Below are positions 1 through 6,761 of a stretch of 22,765 nucleotides of DNA, piece by piece. Origin of the DNA: a virus. Under the pieces are notes generated by a model that ran no database searches, was not told the origin of the DNA, and saw nothing but the letters and a program-made list of their open reading frames with translations. The stretch covers positions 1 to 22,765 of the IMG/VR virus record IMGVR_UViG_3300029268_000144, one strand, 5' to 3'. The position numbers were made by a program, and so were the translations under genes. Position 1 is the first letter of the stretch; every line of letters starts with the position of its first letter.

Positions 1-1020
1 AGCAGCAGAGGCTTGGTCTTTAATTAAAATTCTATCACCAGCTACAAGTGTATATCCGTCAATTACATCAGCACCTTCAAAGTCAGAAGCAAGTGTAAGA
101 GGAGCTGTAGTAGCAGCTTTAACTGAATTCTTCCATGTACGACCATCAAGTACGCTATCCACATAAGCTTTAGTAGCTGCATCTTGAGCTACTGTAGGGT
201 CAGCAACGTTGGTAAGTTTAAATCCACCCATTGATTGAGCGGCTGTGAAAGCAACTGAACCGTCTTTTTTGATAACGACAGAGTCTAAAGCTCTAGTTCC
301 GATGTCAGTATTTAAAGAAGATGTAGAATAACCAAGAGCTAACTTAGATTCAGCAATTGCAGCGCCAGAAGCAACGTCAGCGTTAACGATACTTGCAGCA
401 AGATTTAACTTACTATAAGCGATAGCTGCTGAAGCGTTAATATCACCGTTAACGATACTATTAGAAAGAGCTAGTTTGCTGTAAGCAATAGCAGCAGCGG
501 CGTCAATATTTGAGTTAGTTAGAGCACCAAGGTTAACGTCAGCATTCGGCATCGTAATTGTACGAACCGTAGAAGCTGAAATTCCTGAAGCTTGAAAAGC
601 GATTTTCTTAGAAGGAGTTGCGTTATCATAGATTTCAAAAGCAGCATCTGAAAATGAAGTTCCACCGGCAGAAAGTAAAGCTGCGTCAATCCCAGCTAAA
701 GCACCTTTTACGGTGGCGGCTGTTGGAGTAAAGTTAGAATAAGTACCGTCATCACCAATTAAGTCAGAGCCTGAGCTTGCTGAAGATGAGCCTAGTTCAG
801 TTTCTGTAAAGTAACGACCATCATGGGTATGTGCGTTCGTGCCGGTAGAGAAATCCGAGCCGTTTTGAAGTGCTATTAAGTTTGTAAGGATTGTTTTGGT
901 AAGCTCTACAGGAGTTGTAGTTCCAACTTTCAAAGAACCAACCAACAATGCGTTCTGCTGTAAGTCTACGTTTCTTTGTACTGCGTTTACCAAACGACTT
1001 AAAATGTTGATGTCAGCCAC
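1..1020 (-). CDS. Tail fiber protein, 3' end cut by window edge
   Basis: 340 codons are visible and the frame stays open to position 1, so the C-terminus lies outside the window. I place the start at the GTG at 1018-1020 (VADINILSRLV), which has AGGAAGG five nucleotides upstream; there is no ATG for a long way downstream. The protein is rich in Ala, Ser and Thr. It carries three tandem units of the type xDxxAxAAIAYSKLxL, then a DPTxAQDAATKAYVDS segment, then a block ending in DGYTLVAGDRILIKDQ. These are hallmarks of phage tail fiber shafts and of a common fiber domain. Its promoter-distal position after other tail genes fits a fiber. Receptor binding is inferred, because the tip is not in view. 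Confidence 0.85.
   Translation of the reverse strand, partial: MADINILSRLVNAVQRNVDLQQNALLVGSLKVGTTTPVELTKTILTNLIALQNGSDFSTGTNAHTHDGRYFTETELGSSSASSGSDLIGDDGTYSNFTPTAATVKGALAGIDAALLSAGGTSFSDAAFEIYDNATPSKKIAFQASGISASTVRTITMPNADVNLGALTNSNIDAAAAIAYSKLALSNSIVNGDINASAAIAYSKLNLAASIVNADVASGAAIAESKLALGYSTSSLNTDIGTRALDSVVIKKDGSVAFTAAQSMGGFKLTNVADPTVAQDAATKAYVDSVLDGRTWKNSVKAATTAPLTLASDFEGADVIDGYTLVAGDRILIKDQASAA
334..519 (-). repeat. Three tandem fiber-shaft repeats within the fiber gene
   Basis: Three consecutive units encode NSNIDAAAAIAYSKLAL, NGDINASAAIAYSKLNL and NADVASGAAIAESKLAL. They are separated by short SNSIV or AASIV linkers. Such repeats form trimeric shaft segments in phage fibers, and their number varies between relatives by slippage or recombination. 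Confidence 0.75.
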
Positions 1021-1065
1021 AATGCCTTCCTATGCTACCGTTATATTTGTTGTATATTATAAAGA
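1021..1065 (-). promoter_or_regulatory. Possible promoter and RBS before the fiber gene
   Basis: On the minus strand, TATAAT (1056-1061) lies about 36 nt before the GTG start, and AGGAAGG lies just before the start. The box overlaps TAATCTTTA (1060-1068), the reverse of a motif also found at three other gene boundaries here. No clear -35 is visible, so the promoter call is tentative. It would give the fiber its own transcript in addition to read-through. Confidence 0.35.
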
Positions 1066-1269
1066 TTATGATTTCTTGTTACTTTTAGATTTTTTCTTTA
1101 CTTTGTAAGCTATCTGCACTTCAATACCGTAAGTATTTAAAATTGCGTTAGCTTCTTTTCCTGCCGTTTCTAGTATTTTCGATAACTTATCCGATAATAC
1201 CTTAGAAATTTTCTCTTCCTGTTCTGGAGTAACAGTACTTAAATCTACACTTCTTTCTCTATTAATCAT
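1066..1269 (-). CDS. Small hypothetical phage protein, 67 aa
   Basis: Not recognised. It starts at an ATG with AGGA seven nucleotides upstream, and this site overlaps the TAA stop of the preceding gene three bases away, so the two are probably translationally coupled. The predicted protein is mostly helical and charged (VTPEQEEKISKVLSDKLSKIL) and ends in a very basic tail, KVKKKSKSNKKS, suggesting contact with nucleic acid or an acidic partner. It sits between two structural genes in the same orientation. A small virion component or assembly factor is possible, but nothing in the sequence decides this. Confidence 0.7.
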   Translation of the reverse strand: MINRERSVDLSTVTPEQEEKISKVLSDKLSKILETAGKEANAILNTYGIEVQIAYKVKKKSKSNKKS

Positions 1270-1272
1270 TTT

Positions 1273-1707
1273 TTATCCTAGTTGCCCTACTAGCGTGATT
1301 TCCAATACCAAATCCTTTTGGAGTGGGTTATTTTCATTTCTTGCTACAGTTGCGATTCTGACTACGAAATCACCAGCTACAAATCCGCTAATACCTACCT
1401 CTGGCTTTATATTAGTTAAAAAACCATCTTTGCCAAGATAGATAGCATCACCAAAAATAGCTGAAATTGTTACGTTTTCTATCCTTCCGTGAGTAATTAC
1501 AGGACCTATATTGGTAGGTAAGATAGAAGATGAGGTAACACCTATAAGAGCCAATACTTCGCTTTCTATAGATACATCAATAAAATCTATATACCCTGTA
1601 GGAGTTTTCCTAACTGGAGTAGCTTTAAGAATAGTAACGCCAGCGCCATTCTGGAACTTGCTTTCTAATCCACTTGCCTTTAATGCACTATATGGTCTAT
1701 AACTCAT
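1273..1707 (-). CDS. Putative phage structural protein, 144 aa
   Basis: No named family is recognised with certainty. The sequence alternates short beta segments and glycine turns (FVAGDFVVRIATVARNENNP, DLVLEITLVGQLG). The N-terminal part contains GLESKFQNGAGVTILKATPV followed by IDFIDVSIESEVLALIGV. This resembles small beta-sandwich decoration or accessory proteins found near phage fiber genes. The ATG is preceded by AAGG at a spacing of six, and the gene begins seven bases after the stop of the 924-aa protein. A fiber-associated or capsid/tail decoration role is inference only. No cysteine, membrane segment or catalytic motif is seen. Confidence 0.65.
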   Translation of the reverse strand: MSYRPYSALKASGLESKFQNGAGVTILKATPVRKTPTGYIDFIDVSIESEVLALIGVTSSSILPTNIGPVITHGRIENVTISAIFGDAIYLGKDGFLTNIKPEVGISGFVAGDFVVRIATVARNENNPLQKDLVLEITLVGQLG

Positions 1708-1714
1708 ATTTACC

Positions 1715-4489
1715 TTATAAAATATACCAAGAACCAGCAGAAGCTATGATGGTAACAACTTCATATTGAATAGTTACGTCCAAGGGAGCTGCATCGATAT
1801 CTACCCCGTCAAGAGTCTGAGATGAGATGGATTTTATAAACATACTATTTAAAGCTGAAATCTTTTTTAGATTGTATATCTTACCATCTACCGAACTAGC
1901 GTCAGGTAAGGTAAGGATGATACTTCCAGAAGCTGTATCAGCTAGAATTACATCGTCACTTGAATTTAACGTATAATTAGATATTTTTGTAGCTGTTGAA
2001 CTATTAGCCACCCCAGAACTTGATGAAATTACAATATCATTTGCATTTTCTGTAATAGTTACATTTGAACCGGCGGTAAGTCTTCTGAATTGAAATTGAG
2101 AACCTGCAAGTTGTTTAAATACATTTGCGTCAGAAACAGTACCTAGGTTTGCACCTGTATAAGTTCCGCCTCCACCACCACCGGCTGCGCCTTCGCCTTC
2201 AATTTTAAAGACAAGGATATCGTCTAATTCCAATATAATCAATGTCGTTATTTGATAGCTATCACTAGCCGGAGCACCAACTTCAGTATAATCAGAACCA
2301 ACAAATAATCTTACACCATTTAAATAAACAGCTAAAGTACCTGAGCCTACAACATAAGTCTGCTGAACATCACTATTTCTTGAATTCAGAGGAACTGAAA
2401 AAGTAGTACTGGCAGGAATTGGACCAGTAAGTTCATTATCATTAGCTGGAGCGCCAGCTACAATATCAATTTTCTCTTCGTAACCTTCTAAGCTAATAGA
2501 ATCTACGAAATCACCTAGAGCTTCATCTAAACGCTTGATAGATTTTGTAAGATTTTCATCATCTATAATATAATTATTAGTAGCGCCAGCACCTTGAGTG
2601 TTAGTAACAATGGATAACCCACCAACATCAACGTTAGAGGCATCTGTACAATCACCTGCTGTAGCTAAAGTTACTGTTACAGTACCGTCTAAATTATCTA
2701 CTGCATTAAAATCACCAATAGAGTTTATAACAACTGTAGCCGCAGCAGCTACTACCGTATTAGGTTGACCTGTAGTTACTGCAATAGCGTGAGCAAATTT
2801 ACCGGGAACTAGTGGATTACCTCCAGCTCCGTCTTTATCAATCCAAAAATAATGTTCGTTAGCATCTCCAGAAGAGTTAGCTAGGAAGTATTCGCCAGAA
2901 GTCGTAGAGTTTGCTGCTGGAAAAGTAATGGTGAATTGCTCAAATACAGCAGGAACTACAGCGCCAGTGTAGTCTGGAGTTGAAACATGTTCTGCTGGAG
3001 AACCGATATATTCTAATACGTCCTGAGCTGTATTGTCTGAAATTTCTCTACGCTCACCTTGCTCTAATTCTCCGAATCCAGAACCACGAACATATACACG
3101 AGCTAATGAGCCGCCGTTATCCTGACGCAACAAAAGCCAATAAGTATCTTCATCAAATGGAACGTTCTGTCTAGATACAACCTTAACATGTCTGTCTGTT
3201 GAAGGAGCTGCATCAGTTAGGTATTTACCCCAAGCATATTGAGCCGCTGAGCCGCCTACGCCTGTAGATGTCTCAAGAAATGGTGTAGAAAGAGTTACTT
3301 GAGAAGCTGAATCTACCGATAAGATTTTATAGTATTTAGTATCTAGTTGAGAAGCTTGCTTTACAAAATCCCCGGCAACTACATCATTTGTCCAAGATAC
3401 GGCTCCGACTGAACTTACAGTACTAGAACCATTAGTGAATATTAAAAGAGGAGTAATTGATTGACCACGAACTAATTTAATGTATGCAGCTTGGTCATCA
3501 GAAAGAACAATGTGCGATGTAGCTGGGTTGGCAAGAACGGTATACGTAAGCCTAGAGCCTACGAAATTGAAATTAATATCATCTGACCAGTTTACTTTAC
3601 CGGCAATAGTCTCACTATGAGAAATATCACCAATACCAGTCATCATCATGTTTGCAATATCTTGCTTGGTTTTAACTAACGAACCAGCAACGTTTTCCGA
3701 GTACCAATAAGTAGTACCTTTAATTTCTTTAATCGCAGACATTACTGCGTCTTTCCACTCTTTCTCGGTACGGATTTGTTTATCTCCACCAATAAAAGGA
3801 GAAGATGCACTGGAAGTTGTTTTAAAGTTATTTTCTTCTCGCCCATCATCCCAAGGATAAACATAAGATGGGTCTGGAGTAGATGAACCAGCAGTACCTA
3901 ATCTGAAGAACATAGGTCTACGGTCTTCAACTGATAATACGTTATTAGCCGCATCAGTTTCAACAATAGCTAAAGGAAGTACGTTTGACGTAAATACAGA
4001 AGACGATATTACAAATTTATAGCTTAATGTTTGAGCTAGAGGTACGGTTTTTGTGAATTCAACATCAATGGTCGGATTCCAGAAATATACTTGAGCGGTT
4101 GTAGAATCGTCTACAGCCCTTGTAAATTCAATACCAACGTAGTTTAAAGCTCCGGGTGTGAATGAACCTTCTACTTTTTCGTTAGTTGTTGAGCTAAGTG
4201 TTTGATTTGGTTCAGATGCGTCAGTAACAAAGAAAGTACCGGACTCAGAAGATTGAGTGTGTAGAATGGCTGAATCAGCCGCAAGTACTTGTAAACTGGT
4301 AGAAGAAGAGCCGATAGCTCCTGTTATGTTAATTTCAAAGCCACGAATAAAGAAAGACTTGTCAGCGCCTGTAAGTAAACCCTTAGCTACGTCATCGAAA
4401 TCATTACGAATTGCAGACTCAATAGAGCGAAGATGTGGTGTATCGACCCTCTGCTGATTTAAGAAATTTTGTGAGCGCTTAATAGCCAT
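1715..4489 (-). CDS. Large tail fiber or baseplate-attached structural protein, 924 aa
   Basis: The N-terminal ~190 residues (LNQQRVDTPHLRSIESAI, then FFIRGFEINITG) look like an anchoring domain. The middle is a chain of beta-rich modules. Around residue 365 there is a WTNDVVAGDFV unit like those in the J-like protein, and around 611 a CTDASNVDV unit also matched there. A seven-residue glycine-rich hinge lies near 766-774. It is followed by LAGSQFQFRRLTAGSNVTIT and a C-terminal domain (ISNYTLNSSDDVILADTA, ILTLPDAS, ending ASAGSWYIL) typical of phage fiber ends. The ATG has AGGG upstream and an extended -10 box about 20 nt away. It is first in its operon, ahead of two small genes and the 1-1020 fiber. 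Confidence 0.8.
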   Translation of the reverse strand: MAIKRSQNFLNQQRVDTPHLRSIESAIRNDFDDVAKGLLTGADKSFFIRGFEINITGAIGSSSTSLQVLAADSAILHTQSSESGTFFVTDASEPNQTLSSTTNEKVEGSFTPGALNYVGIEFTRAVDDSTTAQVYFWNPTIDVEFTKTVPLAQTLSYKFVISSSVFTSNVLPLAIVETDAANNVLSVEDRRPMFFRLGTAGSSTPDPSYVYPWDDGREENNFKTTSSASSPFIGGDKQIRTEKEWKDAVMSAIKEIKGTTYWYSENVAGSLVKTKQDIANMMMTGIGDISHSETIAGKVNWSDDINFNFVGSRLTYTVLANPATSHIVLSDDQAAYIKLVRGQSITPLLIFTNGSSTVSSVGAVSWTNDVVAGDFVKQASQLDTKYYKILSVDSASQVTLSTPFLETSTGVGGSAAQYAWGKYLTDAAPSTDRHVKVVSRQNVPFDEDTYWLLLRQDNGGSLARVYVRGSGFGELEQGERREISDNTAQDVLEYIGSPAEHVSTPDYTGAVVPAVFEQFTITFPAANSTTSGEYFLANSSGDANEHYFWIDKDGAGGNPLVPGKFAHAIAVTTGQPNTVVAAAATVVINSIGDFNAVDNLDGTVTVTLATAGDCTDASNVDVGGLSIVTNTQGAGATNNYIIDDENLTKSIKRLDEALGDFVDSISLEGYEEKIDIVAGAPANDNELTGPIPASTTFSVPLNSRNSDVQQTYVVGSGTLAVYLNGVRLFVGSDYTEVGAPASDSYQITTLIILELDDILVFKIEGEGAAGGGGGGTYTGANLGTVSDANVFKQLAGSQFQFRRLTAGSNVTITENANDIVISSSSGVANSSTATKISNYTLNSSDDVILADTASGSIILTLPDASSVDGKIYNLKKISALNSMFIKSISSQTLDGVDIDAAPLDVTIQYEVVTIIASAGSWYIL

Positions 4490-4518
4490 ATTTTATACCC
4501 TGATATTTTATTATACCA
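4490..4518 (-). promoter_or_regulatory. Extended -10 promoter and RBS for the 924-aa gene
   Basis: On the minus strand TGG-TATAAT occupies 4518 to 4510. The TG one base before the hexamer is the classical extended -10. AGGG lies eight bases before the ATG, and the distance from the box to the ATG is about 20 nt, so the leader would be only some 13 nt. The stretch matches 14677-14706 closely, base for base apart from a few substitutions and one indel. Confidence 0.6.
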
Positions 4519-4556
4519 TAAATGTGTGGATTTTTAGGAAGGGGTGAATGAGAGCG

Positions 4557-4628
4557 TATACTATAAAGATTAATATTTTTGTTGTAAATACTTATGATTA
4601 TGGTATTATATATGGAATAGGAGATTTT
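4557..4628 (+). promoter_or_regulatory. Leader of plus-strand island 1
   Basis: TATACT at 4557-4562 is a possible -10. It is followed by TAAAGATTAATATTTTT (4564-4580), GTAAATACT (4584-4592) and AATAGGAGA (4616-4624). The last contains the ribosome binding site for the ATG at 4629. The same three blocks recur in the same order at 17418-17467 ahead of the PhoH gene. The short arms TATTT and AAATA could also form a weak hairpin. Confidence 0.55.
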
Positions 4629-4892
4629 ATGAACAATTCAAAGAAGTTACAAGACGATGCAGCTAAACATAGAGGGTTTGTTTCAAGCGCAGAACAGGCT
4701 TGGCTTGAGGAGTCTGATTACGAACGCCTTCAAAGTATTATAAACACTACATCTAAGCAAATTGCTGAAAATATGATTAAGGCTTTTAATACTTTCGACA
4801 TAGGTAGAAGCTGCCCACACAAAGAAACCGTTAAAAAATACGTACTTACAAGCCATTACTACGTCTGTAAAGCTTGTGGGGAGGAAGTATGA
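4629..4892 (+). CDS. Small protein with zinc-finger-like C-terminus, 87 aa
   Basis: Not a recognised family. I start at the ATG at 4629 (MNNSKKLQDDAAK) because AGGAG lies five to six bases upstream. An upstream in-frame ATG at 4548 would turn the leader and its conserved blocks into protein and has a poorer context. The N-terminal 60 residues are helical and charged. The C-terminus has C-x-H-x15-C-x2-C (CPH ... YYVCKACGEEV), a plausible zinc-binding finger that is closely matched by the C-terminus of the next gene. Its stop overlaps the next ATG in an ATGA junction, indicating coupled translation. It may be a small regulatory or host-interaction factor. Confidence 0.7.
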   Translation: MNNSKKLQDDAAKHRGFVSSAEQAWLEESDYERLQSIINTTSKQIAENMIKAFNTFDIGRSCPHKETVKKYVLTSHYYVCKACGEEV

Positions 4893-5404
4893 AAGTAAGC
4901 GCTTTACGTAAGTTACTGGATTTACTAGGTAATGAAGATGCTGAGGTTTATATTGATAACCTAGAGGTTGAGTATTTTGACGCTTGGCAAAGCTCGGTAA
5001 GTGAAGTTAGTTTTGGTCAAAGAAAATACGTTCATCCTAAATATTTAAAAGTAGCCGGTAGACCTTGCCAAGAAACAAAAGGAAGTAGAGAGGCTTTGGT
5101 ACTATATGTCAAATCAAAAGAAAATTATGAAGAAGAACTTCTTAGACAGTTTGAAGAAATGCTTGGAGAAGGCGGAGTCGATTTCTCCGACGACGAGGAA
5201 GAAGATTTTGGCTTCTACTATCCTCCTTCTAATACCGGGGTCCATCCCTATCGCTCTTTTGATATTGACGATGAGGAACCGCCGCCAGTCCCAAAAGAAA
5301 CTAAAAGAATCAATAGATTCTGTAGACACCCAAATAAAATAAAGAAGTGGTTAATAACTAGTTTTTATTACTATTGCCCTGACTGTAAGAATGAGGTTGA
5401 ATGA
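4889..5404 (+). CDS. Acidic protein with zinc-finger-like C-terminus, 171 aa
   Basis: Not assigned to a named family. The start is the ATG at 4889, with GGAGG just upstream; a TTG at 4874 is possible but overlaps the previous gene more. The N-terminus (MKVSALRKLLDLLGNEDAEVYIDNLEV) resembles a common opening of small phage and bacterial proteins. A very acidic segment (FSDDEEEDFGF and later DIDDEEPPPVP) with a proline run lies at about 100-135. The last 28 residues (C-x-H, then WLITSFYYYC-x2-C) repeat the finger of the preceding gene at about half identity. The stop overlaps the endonuclease start as ATGA. The acidic stretch could mimic DNA, but that is speculative. Confidence 0.7.
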   Translation: MKVSALRKLLDLLGNEDAEVYIDNLEVEYFDAWQSSVSEVSFGQRKYVHPKYLKVAGRPCQETKGSREALVLYVKSKENYEEELLRQFEEMLGEGGVDFSDDEEEDFGFYYPPSNTGVHPYRSFDIDDEEPPPVPKETKRINRFCRHPNKIKKWLITSFYYYCPDCKNEVE

Positions 5405-6060
5405 AAAATAATACCTATTATATATACAGATGGGTTAGATTGGATAAAAACACTCCTTTTTATATAGGAAAGGGAACTGGTAAAAGAGCTTTTAGAGTTA
5501 AAGGAAAGAGAAATCAATATTTTACAAATATAGTAAATAAAATCAATTGTAAGTGTCAGATACTTATTGATAATTTAACAGAAGAAGAAGCTTTTCAAAA
5601 AGAAAAGCAATTAATTAAATTATATAAAACTTACGGTTATTGTGAGGCTAACCTAACTCTTGGTGGTGAGGGAGCTAGTGGATTAAAACACTCCCCAGAG
5701 ACAATATCTAAAAGAGTTGCAAGTATGAGGAGGGTTGGTAGAAAACCTACTTCCCAAGAAGCTCGTTTAAATCATTCTAAATGGCAAATAGGTAGAAAGT
5801 TATCCGATACACATAGAGCTAATATGAGTAAGGCTGGTATAGGTAGAAAAGTTTCCTTAGAAACTAGATTAAAGAGGTCGAAAAAAGTTTGCATAAAAAA
5901 TATTTTTACGCATGAGATTGTTTTATTTAATTCAGTGAGTGAGTTTAAAGAAAAAACCGGCATTAGTAGAGATATATACCAAAGACTCGTATCTAATAAA
6001 ATCAAAACACCAAAAAATAAAGAGCTTAAGGAGTTTTTAAATCAATGGGTAATAATATAA
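5401..6060 (+). CDS. GIY-YIG homing endonuclease with NUMOD3-type repeats
   Basis: Free-standing mobile endonuclease of 219 aa. The catalytic GIY-YIG domain spans about residues 5-90: YIY (7-9), FYIGKG (20-25), Arg in GKRAFR (29-32), acidic EEE within LTEEEAF (59-65) and Asn84 in NLTLGG. From about 95 to 163 there are three or four NUMOD3-like DNA-binding units (HSPETISKRVASMRR, KLSDTHRANMSKAGIGRK, VSLETRLKRSKK). A C-terminal helix-turn-helix segment follows (SVSEFKEKTGISRDIYQRL). Such enzymes cut an allele lacking them and spread by repair. It is locked into the operon by a 4-nt overlap upstream and a 16-nt overlap downstream. No interrupted exon or intron boundary is seen. Confidence 0.9.
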   Translation: MKNNTYYIYRWVRLDKNTPFYIGKGTGKRAFRVKGKRNQYFTNIVNKINCKCQILIDNLTEEEAFQKEKQLIKLYKTYGYCEANLTLGGEGASGLKHSPETISKRVASMRRVGRKPTSQEARLNHSKWQIGRKLSDTHRANMSKAGIGRKVSLETRLKRSKKVCIKNIFTHEIVLFNSVSEFKEKTGISRDIYQRLVSNKIKTPKNKELKEFLNQWVII

Positions 6061-6341
6061 AGTTATTAGAAAATGACGAATGGGTTTTATTGGAACAATG
6101 TTCTATTAACGATAGAACTATTTTATGCTATTATAATTCAGATATTAGACAATCTGGAATTATAATATTTAATCTTACAGAGCAGCCCAATACCCTAAGT
6201 AAAAAATCAGTATATTCAACGTGGGGTTACGTTACTTACTGTGTATTTAAACTAAACACTCTAAGTGAGGCGGCTGAAGTATATGGGCTGTATCTACAGG
6301 ATATGGAAAAAGATAATTTCTGGTGGGAAAAATTAGGCTAA
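6045..6341 (+). CDS. Hypothetical protein, 98 aa
   Basis: Not recognised. It starts inside the end of the endonuclease gene (16-nt overlap), with AAGGAG eleven bases upstream of the ATG. The product has several beta-type stretches (WVLLEQCSI, TILCYYNS, SGIIIFNLTE, GYVTYCVFKL) followed by an amphipathic helix (LSEAAEVYGLYLQDMEK) and an aromatic end, FWWEKLG. This suggests a small alpha/beta cytoplasmic protein without signal peptide or membrane segment. It is last in the plus-strand island, and its stop overlaps the converging structural gene by nine bases. Whether it belonged beside the 171-aa gene before the endonuclease arrived is an open question. Confidence 0.65.
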   Translation: MGNNIKLLENDEWVLLEQCSINDRTILCYYNSDIRQSGIIIFNLTEQPNTLSKKSVYSTWGYVTYCVFKLNTLSEAAEVYGLYLQDMEKDNFWWEKLG

Positions 6342-6758
6342 GTCGATTGCACTGTAAGGAATAATCCCTCTAAAACTAAAGTTCACTTTAACTGTACCTT
6401 TAGCTCCAACGTTTGTGCTTTCACTAGTAACTACTATTTGTGGGCAAAAGAATAAATCTTTATCTGTCTTTCTATCTTTAAGTCTTAATGAGATGTAAGG
6501 TTGGTAAAGTATCTGAGTAATTCTAGGTGTAATATCATTACCTTGTAAACCACCACTTGCGTTAACATAGACTCCAGATAAAGAGCCTTGAACCGTTACA
6601 CGACCGGGTGATATTTCTTGCGGAAACGCTGAATCAATCCCAAAGATAGATTCCTGACCATAATCAATAGTGTAATTTATAGACTGACATTCTTTCCAAA
6701 GCTTACCGTTAATGTAAACTTTTACTTGAGCGCCTGATAATATCAAAGTCTGAGCCAT
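6333..6758 (-). CDS. Tail/baseplate structural protein, tube-like fold possible, 141 aa
   Basis: The compact beta-rich protein (VKVYINGKLWKECQSINYTI, GRVTVQGSLSGVYV, PYISLRLKDRKTDKDLFFCP, GTVKVNFSFRGIIPYSAID) has the strand pattern of phage tail-tube and related tail proteins. I cannot confirm the family. GGAG lies six bases before the ATG, and the gene begins three bases after the stop of the 535-aa gene, so they are co-transcribed. It is last in the baseplate operon and overlaps the end of the plus-strand island by nine bases tail to tail. Alternatives are a tail terminator or a baseplate adaptor. Confidence 0.7.
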   Translation of the reverse strand: MAQTLILSGAQVKVYINGKLWKECQSINYTIDYGQESIFGIDSAFPQEISPGRVTVQGSLSGVYVNASGGLQGNDITPRITQILYQPYISLRLKDRKTDKDLFFCPQIVVTSESTNVGAKGTVKVNFSFRGIIPYSAIDLA

Positions 6759-6761
6759 CGT

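Noticed and set aside
334-519. CRISPR-like regularity of repeats in the fiber gene
   Set aside because: The repeats are degenerate, in frame and encode AAIAYSKL shaft units, with no palindromic repeats or unique spacers.
896-1108. Plus-strand frame of 70 codons
   Set aside because: It overlaps the fiber gene start and the gap in antisense, and its product is low-complexity and hydrophobic.
4548-4628. Upstream start extending the 87-aa protein by 27 residues
   Set aside because: It would translate the conserved leader blocks; the ATG at 4629 has the ideal AGGAG site.
5106-5342. 78-codon plus-strand frame with a hydrophobic stretch inside the 171-aa gene
   Set aside because: It lies wholly within a better gene in another frame, and the hydrophobic stretch arises from the other gene's acidic and proline codons. 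An embedded gene cannot be excluded but is not supported.
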